A DNA stretch of 28,055 nt, from NCBI GenBank assembly GCA_964509765.1, contig CAZDYI010000070.1, positions 1 through 28,055 of the forward strand. The letters are read 5' to 3'. Each line of letters starts with the position of its first letter. Position 1 is the stretch's first letter. The stretch comes from CAZDYI01 sp964509765 (GTDB lineage Bacteria > Pseudomonadota > Gammaproteobacteria > Tethybacterales > Tethybacteraceae). The notes under the pieces are model-generated. The model had not been told where the DNA came from. It saw only the letters and a program-made list of their open reading frames with translations, and did no database searches. Below are positions 16,100-23,775 of the stretch, piece by piece. Made by a program: the position numbers and the translations under genes.

Positions 16100-16710
16100 G
16101 GCGCCCCCCTGCCGAGCGACTGCAGGTACGCGACCAGCGCGTCCATCTCGCTCATGCCGCCGACCTCGCCGATCGCGGCCGCGACCTCCTCGTCGGTGTA
16201 CGGCACGCCGAGCCGCCGCATCCAGACCATCGTCCGCTGCGTGAGGACCGGGTCGACCGTTGCGCCGTCAAGCCAGGGGTACGCCGGCATGATCGAGGAA
16301 GGCACGACCGAGCGGGGGTCGCGCAGGTGCACCCTGTGCCACTCGTCGGAGTACTTGCCCGCAAGCCGCGCGAGGTCGGGTCCGGTCCTCTTGGACCCCC
16401 ACAGGAAAGGCCTGTCGTACATGAACTCCTCGGGAACCGAGGGGTCGCCGTAGCGGCGGGTCTCGCCGAGCAGCGGGCGCACCTGCTGGGAGTGGCACAG
16501 CCCGCAGGACTCGCGGATGTACACCTCGCGGCCCGCGAGCTCGGCGGCCGAGTATCGCGCCTGGGCGACCTCGCGCTTGGCGCCCGGCGGCTCGAAGACC
16601 AGCGGCAGGATCTGCACGAGCCCGCCGACAGACGAGATCAGGAGGATGCCGGCGATGAAGCCGAGCGTGTGGTGCTCGACCCACTTGTGCGCCCGTGCGA
16701 GCGGGGTCAT
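16096..16710 (-). CDS. ccoO: cbb3-type cytochrome c oxidase subunit II, monoheme
   Basis: This 204-residue protein has one N-terminal membrane anchor (about 17-40) and a periplasmic monoheme c domain. The heme site is CGLCH (69-73) in YIRESCGLCHSQQVRP, and the axial Met141 is in SSIMPAYPWL. Both are diagnostic of CcoO, which relays electrons from CcoP to CcoN. The start is the ATG at 16,710, overlapping the ccoN stop as ATGA. Sequence open further upstream in this frame is antisense-quality shadow of ccoN. Confidence 0.95.
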   Translation of the reverse strand: MTPLARAHKWVEHHTLGFIAGILLISSVGGLVQILPLVFEPPGAKREVAQARYSAAELAGREVYIRESCGLCHSQQVRPLLGETRRYGDPSVPEEFMYDRPFLWGSKRTGPDLARLAGKYSDEWHRVHLRDPRSVVPSSIMPAYPWLDGATVDPVLTQRTMVWMRRLGVPYTDEEVAAAIGEVGGMSEMDALVAYLQSLGRGAP

Positions 16711-18224
16711 GACGCCGGCTCGGCCGCGGGCGCGGCCCCCTCCGCCTTTTTGCCTTCGTCCCCGGCGGGCCGCTCCGCGGGCTTCTCCCGCTCCGCCGCC
16801 TCGGCCGGCTGCCGCCTGCCCGACATGGTCATGAACAGGTTGCAGGCCATCACCGCGGCCCCTGCGAAGAACACCAAGCCGCCGATAAAGCGCATCAGGT
16901 AGTACGGCGCGATCGCCTCCATGATCTCGACGAAGCCGAAGCGCGGCTCGCCGTGCTCGTTGAGGCTCAGCCAGAGCAGGCCCTGGGTGATCCCGGCGCC
17001 CCACATCGACAGCATGTACAGGAGCACGCCGGCGATGCCGAGGCCGAAGTGCCAGTTCGCCAGCCGCACGCTGTACAGCGGGACGCCCGAGATCGCGGGC
17101 ACGAGGAAGTACAGCGCGCCGAAGGTGACGAAGGCGTTCCAGCCGAGCGCGCCTGAGTGGACGTGGCCGACCGTCCACTCGGTGAAGTGGCTCACCACGT
17201 TGACCGACCTGATCGCCATCATCGGGCCCTCGAATGTCGCGAGCCCGTAGAAGGCGAGCGCGAGCGCGATGAACTTGAGCGCAGGCTCGGTGCGCAGCCT
17301 GTTCCACGCCCCGCTGATGGTCATGATCCCGTTGACCATCGTCCCCCACGACGGGACGAGCAGGATCAGGCTCATCACCATCCCGAGGGACTGCACCCAG
17401 TCGGGGATCGCGTTGTAGTGCAGGTGGTGCGGGCCGGCCCAGATGTAGGTGAAGGTGAACGACCAGAAGGCGACGATCGACAGCCTGTAGCTCCAGATCG
17501 GCCTGCCCGTTATCTTCGGCAGGAAGTAGTACATCATGCCCAGGAAGCCGCCGGTCAAAAAGAAGCCGACCGCGTTGTGCCCGTACCACCACTGCACCAC
17601 CGCGTCCTGGGCGCCGAAAAAGACCGGGATCGACCGTCCTGCGCTGACCGGGACCGCGAGCGAGTTGACCACGTGGAGCATCGCGACGACGATGATCAGC
17701 GCGCTGAAGAACCAGTTCGAGACGTAGATCGCCCTGACCTTGCGGATCGCGATCGTGCCGAAGAACACCACCGCGTAGGCTACCCAGACGACGGTCACCA
17801 TGATGTCGACGAACCACGGCAGCTCGGCGTACTCCTTGCCCTGGTTTATCCCGAGGAACAGCATCGCCGCGCCGACGACGAGAGTCAGCTGCCAGCCGAT
17901 GAAGACGAGCCAGGCGAGGTTCGGCAAAAACAGCCGCGTGTGGCAGGTCCGCTGAACCGAGTAGAACGACGCCGCCATCAGCGCGGTCCCGCCGAAGCCG
18001 AAGACGATCCCGTTGGTGTGGACCGTCCGCAGCCGTCCGAAGGTCAGCCACGGCTGGTTGAGGTTGAGCGCGGGCCAGACCATCTCGGCCGCGGCCCACA
18101 GCCCGGCCCCCATCCCGATCAGCGACCAGACGACGGTGCAGAACACCATCGGCTTCATCAGGCCGTCCTCGTACGCGACCGGCGCCGGCGCGGCGGCCTG
18201 CCCCTCCCCGGCTGCAGCGCCCAC
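16707..18224 (-). CDS. ccoN: cbb3-type cytochrome c oxidase subunit I (catalytic)
   Basis: This catalytic subunit reduces oxygen to water and pumps protons. Using the GTG at 18,224 gives 505 residues. The metal ligands are all present: His69 (RTVHTNG) and His356 for the low-spin heme b, His354 (GHVHSG) for heme b3, and His216, His266 and His267 (YGHNAVG, AGPHHLHY) for copper B. The cross-linking Tyr260 (FTYIWAGPHH) is also present. About twelve membrane segments are followed by a charged Ala/Glu/Lys-rich tail. I prefer the GTG over an internal ATG (18,158), because family members carry a YxD-like segment before the first membrane helix. The GTG lies two bases after the upstream gene. Confidence 0.95.
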   Translation of the reverse strand: MGAAAGEGQAAAPAPVAYEDGLMKPMVFCTVVWSLIGMGAGLWAAAEMVWPALNLNQPWLTFGRLRTVHTNGIVFGFGGTALMAASFYSVQRTCHTRLFLPNLAWLVFIGWQLTLVVGAAMLFLGINQGKEYAELPWFVDIMVTVVWVAYAVVFFGTIAIRKVRAIYVSNWFFSALIIVVAMLHVVNSLAVPVSAGRSIPVFFGAQDAVVQWWYGHNAVGFFLTGGFLGMMYYFLPKITGRPIWSYRLSIVAFWSFTFTYIWAGPHHLHYNAIPDWVQSLGMVMSLILLVPSWGTMVNGIMTISGAWNRLRTEPALKFIALALAFYGLATFEGPMMAIRSVNVVSHFTEWTVGHVHSGALGWNAFVTFGALYFLVPAISGVPLYSVRLANWHFGLGIAGVLLYMLSMWGAGITQGLLWLSLNEHGEPRFGFVEIMEAIAPYYLMRFIGGLVFFAGAAVMACNLFMTMSGRRQPAEAAEREKPAERPAGDEGKKAEGAAPAAEPAS

Positions 18225-18226
18225 GG

Positions 18227-18838
18227 TCAGTTGCCCACCGACAGGCGCCAGTCGAAGCCGATGTCGGGGCCGAGCCCGAGCGTCCACAGCGCCATCGTCA
18301 GGATCATCAGGGCGTTGGCGGCGACGAAGAACACGCCGAGCATCGAGGTCGCCATGAGCATGCCGCGGTCGGCCCCGGTCTTGAGCGCCACCGGCAGGCC
18401 GGTGTACAGGAGGTACGTGCTCCACATCATCGCGGGCACGAGCAGCATCAGGTTAACCCCGAGCTGGGGGTACAGGTGGATTACCCCGCCGACCATCAGC
18501 GGGGTTCCCGCGGCGCAGACCACGGCCGCGTGGCTGCCGAGGTTGTCGCTCGCCCCGTAGGTCGGGGCCATCCAACGCATCATGAGCGCGGCGAGGACGA
18601 AGCCGCCGAGGAGGAATGCGTAGTACGCGGCGCAGATCGCTAGCGTCACGGTCGCGGACACCCGAAGCGGCTCGCCGATTCCGAGGTGCCAGCCGAACTG
18701 GCCTGTTCCGACAAAGGCGCAAGCAGGGGGAATCAGGCCGAGCCAGATCGCCTTCGAGACCAAGACGTTGGCCAGCGACGGCGGGCTTTCGCCGATGTTC
18801 CTGAACACCGCTTCCGGCGCGTAAAGGACCTTCAGCAC
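18227..18838 (-). CDS. Yip1-domain-like integral membrane protein
   Basis: This is a 203-residue protein with a short cytoplasmic start (LKVLYAPEAVFRNI, the pattern of Yip1/DUF1282 proteins) and about five membrane segments. I place the start at the GTG at 18,838 because AAGGGA lies five to six bases upstream; a TTG at 18,892 is possible but has no ribosome site. The stop is two bases before ccoN, so it is the first gene of the oxidase operon. The function is unknown; position suggests a role in assembly or the membrane environment of the cbb3 oxidase, which is inference. Confidence 0.7.
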   Translation of the reverse strand: MLKVLYAPEAVFRNIGESPPSLANVLVSKAIWLGLIPPACAFVGTGQFGWHLGIGEPLRVSATVTLAICAAYYAFLLGGFVLAALMMRWMAPTYGASDNLGSHAAVVCAAGTPLMVGGVIHLYPQLGVNLMLLVPAMMWSTYLLYTGLPVALKTGADRGMLMATSMLGVFFVAANALMILTMALWTLGLGPDIGFDWRLSVGN

Positions 18839-18856
18839 AGTCTTCCCTTCGTTCCG

Positions 18857-18862
18857 ATTATA
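18857..18862 (-). promoter_or_regulatory. Candidate -10 element of cco operon
   Basis: A perfect TATAAT on the minus strand lies 19 bases before the GTG of the Yip1-like gene. It falls in the AT-rich gap between that gene and the TraG-like gene. No good -35 hexamer and no FNR-type box (TTGAT-N4-ATCAA) are visible, although cbb3 operons are often FNR-controlled. The transcript would have a very short leader. Confidence 0.35.
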
Positions 18863-18901
18863 TTCCTTGGTGACAGCAAAATGGAAGTCCAAGAGTCACA
18901 C

Positions 18902-20347
18902 TCATTCCCCCGGCCCCTTGGCCTCCATCGCAAGGGCCTCCTCCGGGCTGACCAGCGTCAGCTTGGTCGGCCGGCAGCCCTGCATGAAGCACAGAATCTC
19001 CGAGGCCGGCAGCCTCTGCAGCTCGTCAGGGGTGAGCAGCGGCCTGGCTGCCTCCCGCTGGCCGCTCTCGCCGGAGCCGCCGAGCGGCACCTTGGCGATC
19101 TCCCGGGTGGCGGCCGCCACCGTTTTGACCCCGAGCATCTCTGAGACCAGCCTGCAGGTCTCGAGGTCCCTCACCGACCAATAGACCGCGTTGCAGTTCG
19201 ACCTTATCGACCGCGCCGCCTCCCTGCCGTAGACCGAATCCATCTGCGACCCGTCCTGGAAGGAAAGCAGGAAGGTCGCTCCGTAGCCGCGGTACAGCCC
19301 GACCCCCTGCTCGATCGCCTCCATCCGCCCGAGGGCGGCGGCCTCGTCAACCGCAAGGAGCAGCCTGCGCTCCCTGCTCGTGCCCGCGGCGAGCATCGCC
19401 TCGACGACGGAGGCGGTCACCAGCCGCAGGAGCCTGCCGTGGGAAGTCAGGTGCTGCGGCGGCAGGACGACGAACAGGAACGCCGGGCTGCCTTCGTCGA
19501 GAAGCCCGGCGGGGTCCCAGCTGCCCGTCACCGATGCGGCAACCTCCTTCGAGGCGAGAAAGGCCAGCTGCCTGCTAACCGTCGACAGGATCCCTGCGCG
19601 CATGTTGGGGCTCGAGTCCTCCAGCAGCTTGACGGACCTCGTCACCAGCGGCTTCACGTCCTCCTCGGGAAAGTCCATCTTGCCGAGGTAGCTGAGGGCC
19701 CCGAAGCCATCGGCGCACATGTCGGCGACCGCCGCCAGCCCCGTTTTCTTTTGTCCCGCCATCGCGCTTGACGCAGCAACCAGGCCCGCGAGCGCCACCC
19801 TCGCCGACTCCGACCAGTGGGCGTCGTCGCCCCGCGGCGGGTCGATGAGCACCTCGGCAAGCCTGCGAAAAGACTCCAATGGGCTGGACGACCCTGCTGC
19901 CTGCGCGACCGGGTCCAGGCCTACCTTCTCTGCACCGCATGAGTCATCGAGCACATCGAAGGGGTCAAACCTGAAGCACCGCACTCCCTTGGCCGACAGC
20001 GCAGGCGCGCAAGCGGCGGCGAGCTCGCCCTTGACGTCTATCGCCATGCACGAGCCTCCCCATCTTTTCAGGGTCGGCATCAGGACCCCGGTAGACTTAC
20101 CCGCCCCGGTGGGGGCGACCATGAGCAGGTGTCCCTCCTTGTCCCAGTGAGCGAGTCTGCCGTCCTCGCGCCTGCCGAGGACCAGCCCGCGCAGGGCGGG
20201 GTCGTCTTTGCCCGCGCTTCCGCCCGGCCAGGGGCCGAAGCCGGCGCTGCCGAAAGTGTCGCCGGGCTTGAGCCGCCGCATGGCGGCATAAAGGACGGCC
20301 GCAAGGGAAATCAGACCAAGGGCGGCGAGCGCGACCGTTCCAATCAT
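18902..20347 (-). CDS. VirD4/TraG-like type IV coupling ATPase (orphan)
   Basis: This 481-residue protein has one N-terminal membrane segment (about 3-22). A VirD4/TraG core follows: LLMVAPTGAGKSTGVLMPTL (Walker A near 74-90), SCMAIDVKGELAA, FRFDPFDVLD, the Walker B region LLLAVDEAAALG near 330, then YRGYGATFLLSFQDGSQMDSVYG and RSIRSNCNAVYWSVRDLETCRLVSEMLG. Coupling proteins of about 600-700 residues with two membrane segments normally deliver relaxase-DNA complexes to a type IV channel. This one is short, and no relaxase or channel genes are seen within the window. It could be a remnant of an integrative element or a repurposed DNA-handling ATPase. The start lacks a strong Shine-Dalgarno sequence. 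Confidence 0.82.
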   Translation of the reverse strand: MIGTVALAALGLISLAAVLYAAMRRLKPGDTFGSAGFGPWPGGSAGKDDPALRGLVLGRREDGRLAHWDKEGHLLMVAPTGAGKSTGVLMPTLKRWGGSCMAIDVKGELAAACAPALSAKGVRCFRFDPFDVLDDSCGAEKVGLDPVAQAAGSSSPLESFRRLAEVLIDPPRGDDAHWSESARVALAGLVAASSAMAGQKKTGLAAVADMCADGFGALSYLGKMDFPEEDVKPLVTRSVKLLEDSSPNMRAGILSTVSRQLAFLASKEVAASVTGSWDPAGLLDEGSPAFLFVVLPPQHLTSHGRLLRLVTASVVEAMLAAGTSRERRLLLAVDEAAALGRMEAIEQGVGLYRGYGATFLLSFQDGSQMDSVYGREAARSIRSNCNAVYWSVRDLETCRLVSEMLGVKTVAAATREIAKVPLGGSGESGQREAARPLLTPDELQRLPASEILCFMQGCRPTKLTLVSPEEALAMEAKGPGE

Positions 20348-20630
20348 CTCAGGCGCCCGTCCACGAGATGCCGATCCGCCAGGCGTTCAGGAATGAGGTC
20401 CCTGTCATGATCCGTCCAGGGCCGCATCCGCGATGCGGCGAGATGTATTTTCCTTCATTTAGCGCGTCGGGTTCTTTGCTTTGGAATCTCCGTAGAATCA
20501 TCTTTGGACAGGCCTCTTTTGGCGGCAAGAGAGACCTTGGGAATAGGCGGCAATGATGGAGCTACACGGCAGGGGCTTCAGGCAAGGCCGGAACAGGCAA
20601 CAAGGTCGCGCCGTCGCTTGAGGAACGAAG
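20348..20630. other. Divergent gap between TraG-like and DUF4268 genes
   Basis: About 280 bases with no supported gene. It holds a hairpin at 20421-20439 (GCCGCAT/ATGCGGC, 7-bp stem, 5-base loop) and a TAGAAT at 20493-20498 that could be a weak plus-strand -10. No matching -35 is evident. It should contain both divergent promoters. Confidence 0.4.
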
Positions 20631-22004
20631 ATGTACCGAGCTGACGTAAGGCTGGTCACCAAGGCCTCGGCGAAGAGCGTGTGGCCAAACGAGGAAGATT
20701 TCGTCACGTGGCTGATGGACGAGGAAAGGCTTGAGGCGCTCAGCCGTGAGACGGGCACGGCGCTGTATCCGCTCGGAACCGAGATGAGGGTGTCCCACGG
20801 CCGGGTTGACCTGCTTTGCGGGGACGAGGGCACGGGCGGGACCGTCGTCGTCGAGGCCCGGCTCGGCCAGTGCGACGTCGACCACGTTGCCCGCGCCGCC
20901 CGGTACGCCGCCGAGTTCAGTGCGGACAGGGCGATCCTGATCGCCGAGAGCTTTCCTCATGCCGTCCTCGGGGCGGTAAAGGGAGGGAGCCGCGCCCTGG
21001 AGCTGCTCCACCTGGTTGAGCTTCGCATCCAGCGGGAGTCCGATTACGAAGACTACAGGGCAACCCTGTCCGGCCTTGCGGGCTACGTCGCAAGCCCGGG
21101 CCACAGGGAGGGCGGCGGCGGCAAGTACGGCGACGAAGTGGTCTCAGCCGTCGTGGGACCCGGCGGGGCGGCCGGGTTTGTCGCAGAGAACCTCGGCGCC
21201 AAGGCCGCGGAGTTCGAGGAGGAGCCCGGCTGGATGCAAAAGAAAAGCACGCTTGTGGTCATGTGGCCGGAGTTCTCCACCGACTGGCAGTTCGTGAGCA
21301 CGATGCTCGCGGCCGGAACCGAGGAGGCGCTGGGCGCAGGCGGAATCGTGCTGGTGCTCAAGAGGAAGGTCGCGACGACCGCCAGGCAGCTCGCGTCCCT
21401 AGGGCATTGGACGGAACAGGAGCTGCTTGCGTACGTTGCGCGCTCCGGCAGCAAGGGAGAGGTCAAGCTCCAGCCGATCGACTGGAAAGGCAGGGTATTG
21501 GGGCAGGAAGCGAAGTCGGTCTCAACCAAGGACGAGAGGATGAGGTTCTGGGACCGGGTGGCGCAAAGGGTGGTCAAGAAAACCGGGACCGCGGCAAGGG
21601 AAAGGAAGAAAAGGGCTCTCGGGAGGTCCTCCCACAACATCGTCTACCCCATGAACAAGTGGGGAGTCAGGATGGCAGCGAAGTACAGCGTGCGCCACAA
21701 GGCTCTTTGCGCCGAGGTCAGGTTCTACGGCTCCGAGCCTGCCGGGGTCAGGAACAGGTACGAGCAGCTCAAGAGCCACGAAAGCGAGATCGAGGCCGGC
21801 CTGTCGGATGCGTTCGAGGTCGAGTGGCTCGGCAGCAGAACCAGGCAGAACGCGATGGTGATGCGGATGGTCTGGAAGAGACAGGTCGGGGGCGACAGCC
21901 CCTACCGCGACCTGGAGCTGGCCGACGAGTTTGCCGAGGCGGTGCTCGAGGCCGAGGGAGTGCTGCTGCCGCATGCCAAGAACATGGTTGAGTTCCTGTG
22001 GTGA
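20631..22004 (+). CDS. PD-(D/E)xK-like protein with C-terminal DUF4268-type domain
   Basis: This is a 457-residue soluble protein. The N-terminal part resembles the restriction-endonuclease-like fold found before DUF4268: GRVDLLC (Asp60), then VVVEARLG (Glu75, Arg77), DVDHVARAARYAAEF and ILIAESF. Family members usually have an E-x-Q/K here; Arg77 is unusual. The C-terminal part (about 300-450) fits DUF4268: MRFWDRV, SSHNIVYPMNKWGV, LCAEVRFYG, YEQLKSHESEIEAGL and EVEWLGSRTRQ. The molecular role is unknown; the family is often near defence or mobile genes. The ATG has GAGGA six bases upstream. It is divergent from the TraG-like gene and is followed by a terminator. Confidence 0.65.
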   Translation: MYRADVRLVTKASAKSVWPNEEDFVTWLMDEERLEALSRETGTALYPLGTEMRVSHGRVDLLCGDEGTGGTVVVEARLGQCDVDHVARAARYAAEFSADRAILIAESFPHAVLGAVKGGSRALELLHLVELRIQRESDYEDYRATLSGLAGYVASPGHREGGGGKYGDEVVSAVVGPGGAAGFVAENLGAKAAEFEEEPGWMQKKSTLVVMWPEFSTDWQFVSTMLAAGTEEALGAGGIVLVLKRKVATTARQLASLGHWTEQELLAYVARSGSKGEVKLQPIDWKGRVLGQEAKSVSTKDERMRFWDRVAQRVVKKTGTAARERKKRALGRSSHNIVYPMNKWGVRMAAKYSVRHKALCAEVRFYGSEPAGVRNRYEQLKSHESEIEAGLSDAFEVEWLGSRTRQNAMVMRMVWKRQVGGDSPYRDLELADEFAEAVLEAEGVLLPHAKNMVEFLW

Positions 22005-22033
22005 AGAATGAAGGTACTGGAAACCCAGTAGCG

Positions 22034-22060
22034 CATGCCGGAAATGCTCGGCATGTTTTT
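22034..22060 (+). terminator. Intrinsic terminator after DUF4268 gene
   Basis: A 7-bp perfect stem, CATGCCG/CGGCATG, with an 8-base loop is followed directly by TTTTT. It lies about 30 bases after the DUF4268 gene. On the minus strand there is no T-run, so it serves the plus-strand gene. Confidence 0.75.
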
Positions 22061-22065
22061 GAAAG

Positions 22066-23775
22066 TCAGGAATTCACTGTTGCCTGAACATTAGAAATTG
22101 TCGGTTCACGGCTGAGTTTCTCCCTAATTTCTCTGATTCTCTGTATGTCGATCTCGACAGTTTCTGCCGCCGCTTGGTCGAGGATATCTCGGTTATCATC
22201 ATTGGCAGAGTGCTTCCAAGGCATGATTTCACTCTGTTTGATTTTTTCGTATGCTGCGGCCAGATGATCTGGGGTTGTCTCCTTAAAATCTGGAATTGGC
22301 AGATCCCGTAATGACTCCTGTGAAAACGAAGGGTTTGTTAGCTTTGTTCCTCGTGAGTTAAAGAACCCTAATGCCCCAAGTGAGCTGTTGAACCAAGCAC
22401 ACAATGCTTTCGCTTGCTCCTGGTTGATTGATGAATGTTGAACCGGAGTCCACATAGAGCCTAGGGATGGTGTGTTGGAATATATTGACAACAGGCGACC
22501 TGACAGCGTATCAAATTTCGTTGCCAACAAAATATTTCCGGCTCTCTGCTTATGTTTTTCTGCGAGTTTCGGATTTTTTTCATCGACATATTGCTCTGGT
22601 GAGGATTCCATTGTTTTGTGAATCTCCGTAGAGCGGCTCCAGAACACCTTATATTCTGATTGATGTTCTACAGGTATGAAGGCGCCCCTGACAGCTCGTC
22701 CATCAGGACCAAGTTGATGACGATCCCGTAGTCGCACGATGTTCGGAAGTTCATCATGTATTTTCATCAGAGACATGAGTTCCGGATCAAGAAACTGGCA
22801 GGTCCTCCAATCCCCTAACATGATGGATTGTTCAGATTGCTCAAAGGAATTAAACCACTGACTAGACGATTCATTTTGGATATCATTCACTATTTCAATC
22901 GCTTCCTTTGTCGTTGATGGCATCTTGCGCAAGGACACAAAGCGAGTCGTGTTTTTCTTGTAGTGTTTTCCCTCCGTCCGTCTCCGGCAAATAAGCAAAG
23001 ACTCATGAATGGCTGTGTTCTCACTAAAATTGGGTTTCCGTGGATCATGGCTAGTGACAATTGTCTCAATGTGGAACCGGTCTGCAAGAAATTTTCTTTC
23101 CGCAACGCCCGAAGTTCCTGTACATGCAGTAGTTGGAATGACCATTGCCAGGGTTCCGCTAGAGCGATTAATCAACCTGTCTGCAAGAGGACTGAAAAAT
23201 GTACGAATGCTATTTGCAGTGATTACATCAGCAGTGCCGCTGTCCATTATCTCTACCTGTTTTTTTATTTCGAGCTCGTGTAGTTGCATCTGCTTACGAA
23301 TTTCATCGCTATACTTTTTGCTTCTGTTCTCATTTGCAGTAAATGGGGCATTCATAATCACTGCATCAAGATCATTGAGTGGAAACGGAATTTCTTTACT
23401 GTCTGCAACTTGAGTAGCTTCCAAAGACTCTAGGGAACGAACCGGAGCAGCAATGGAAAGGAGATCTTTGTCATTATTGGCGGCAGTCAATATTTCAAGC
23501 GCGCCTGCCTTTATTTGATCATCTGCCTGTGGTCCATGTGGCATAGTAACTAGATTCATGCGTTGATAATTTACTGTAGGGGCTCCGAGTGTCATGTTGC
23601 ATGCGGCTAATTGAATCCCATGCTGATTGATGTCGAGGCCGCACAAGACATCTTCCACCAAGAGCTTGTGTAGGGCATTGCGTTCCTCTGCGGGCATTTC
23701 GCCCCCCCCCCCTTTTCTGATACCCTTTCCTTTATCGTCTTTAACGATGCCATTAGCAGAGTTCCGGTGCCGCAT
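22066..23775 (-). CDS. Type ISP-like RM enzyme, 3' part (methyltransferase motif IV and target recognition), out of frame
   Basis: This frame carries the second half of the enzyme begun at 26,534. Useful coding starts at the G-run (23,712); the first 20 or so codons up to 23,775 are shadow of the upstream frame. It shows VEDVLCGLDINQHGIQLAACN (motif II region), DLDAVIMNAPF (motif IV, NAPF at 142-145 of this frame, a variant of NPPF), then IHESLLICRR and a target-recognition-like C-terminus with SLGALGFFNSRG and SFSQESLRDLPIPDF. With 12 or 9 G the two frames join. No good ribosome site precedes 23,775; an internal ATG at 23,697 lies four bases after the G-run, which might act as a crude Shine-Dalgarno sequence. 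Base composition is clearly AT-richer than the metabolic block. Confidence 0.85.
   Translation of the reverse strand: MRHRNSANGIVKDDKGKGIRKGGGGEMPAEERNALHKLLVEDVLCGLDINQHGIQLAACNMTLGAPTVNYQRMNLVTMPHGPQADDQIKAGALEILTAANNDKDLLSIAAPVRSLESLEATQVADSKEIPFPLNDLDAVIMNAPFTANENRSKKYSDEIRKQMQLHELEIKKQVEIMDSGTADVITANSIRTFFSPLADRLINRSSGTLAMVIPTTACTGTSGVAERKFLADRFHIETIVTSHDPRKPNFSENTAIHESLLICRRRTEGKHYKKNTTRFVSLRKMPSTTKEAIEIVNDIQNESSSQWFNSFEQSEQSIMLGDWRTCQFLDPELMSLMKIHDELPNIVRLRDRHQLGPDGRAVRGAFIPVEHQSEYKVFWSRSTEIHKTMESSPEQYVDEKNPKLAEKHKQRAGNILLATKFDTLSGRLLSIYSNTPSLGSMWTPVQHSSINQEQAKALCAWFNSSLGALGFFNSRGTKLTNPSFSQESLRDLPIPDFKETTPDHLAAAYEKIKQSEIMPWKHSANDDNRDILDQAAAETVEIDIQRIREIREKLSREPTISNVQATVNS

Noticed and set aside
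16096..18099. A 667-codon extended ccoO frame
   Set aside because: The true ccoO starts at 16,710 with an ATGA junction; upstream sequence is a shadow of ccoN.
3681..18560. Very long plus-strand open frames (for example 3681-4769, 6084-7544, 7622-9235, 13636-15009 and 17157-18560)
   Set aside because: They lie opposite well-supported minus-strand genes, are Arg/Pro/Asp/His-rich with no family motifs, and are the usual antisense shadows of GC-rich coding DNA.
18839..18901. FNR box upstream of the cco operon
   Set aside because: Oxygen-responsive control is common for cbb3 operons, but no TTGAT-N4-ATCAA-like match is present here.
23702..23712. Programmed ribosomal frameshifting at the G-run as a way to make the full enzyme
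   Set aside because: Joining the frames would need a -1 shift on a G-run. This is possible in principle, but no slippery heptamer plus downstream pseudoknot is evident, and phase variation is the simpler reading.
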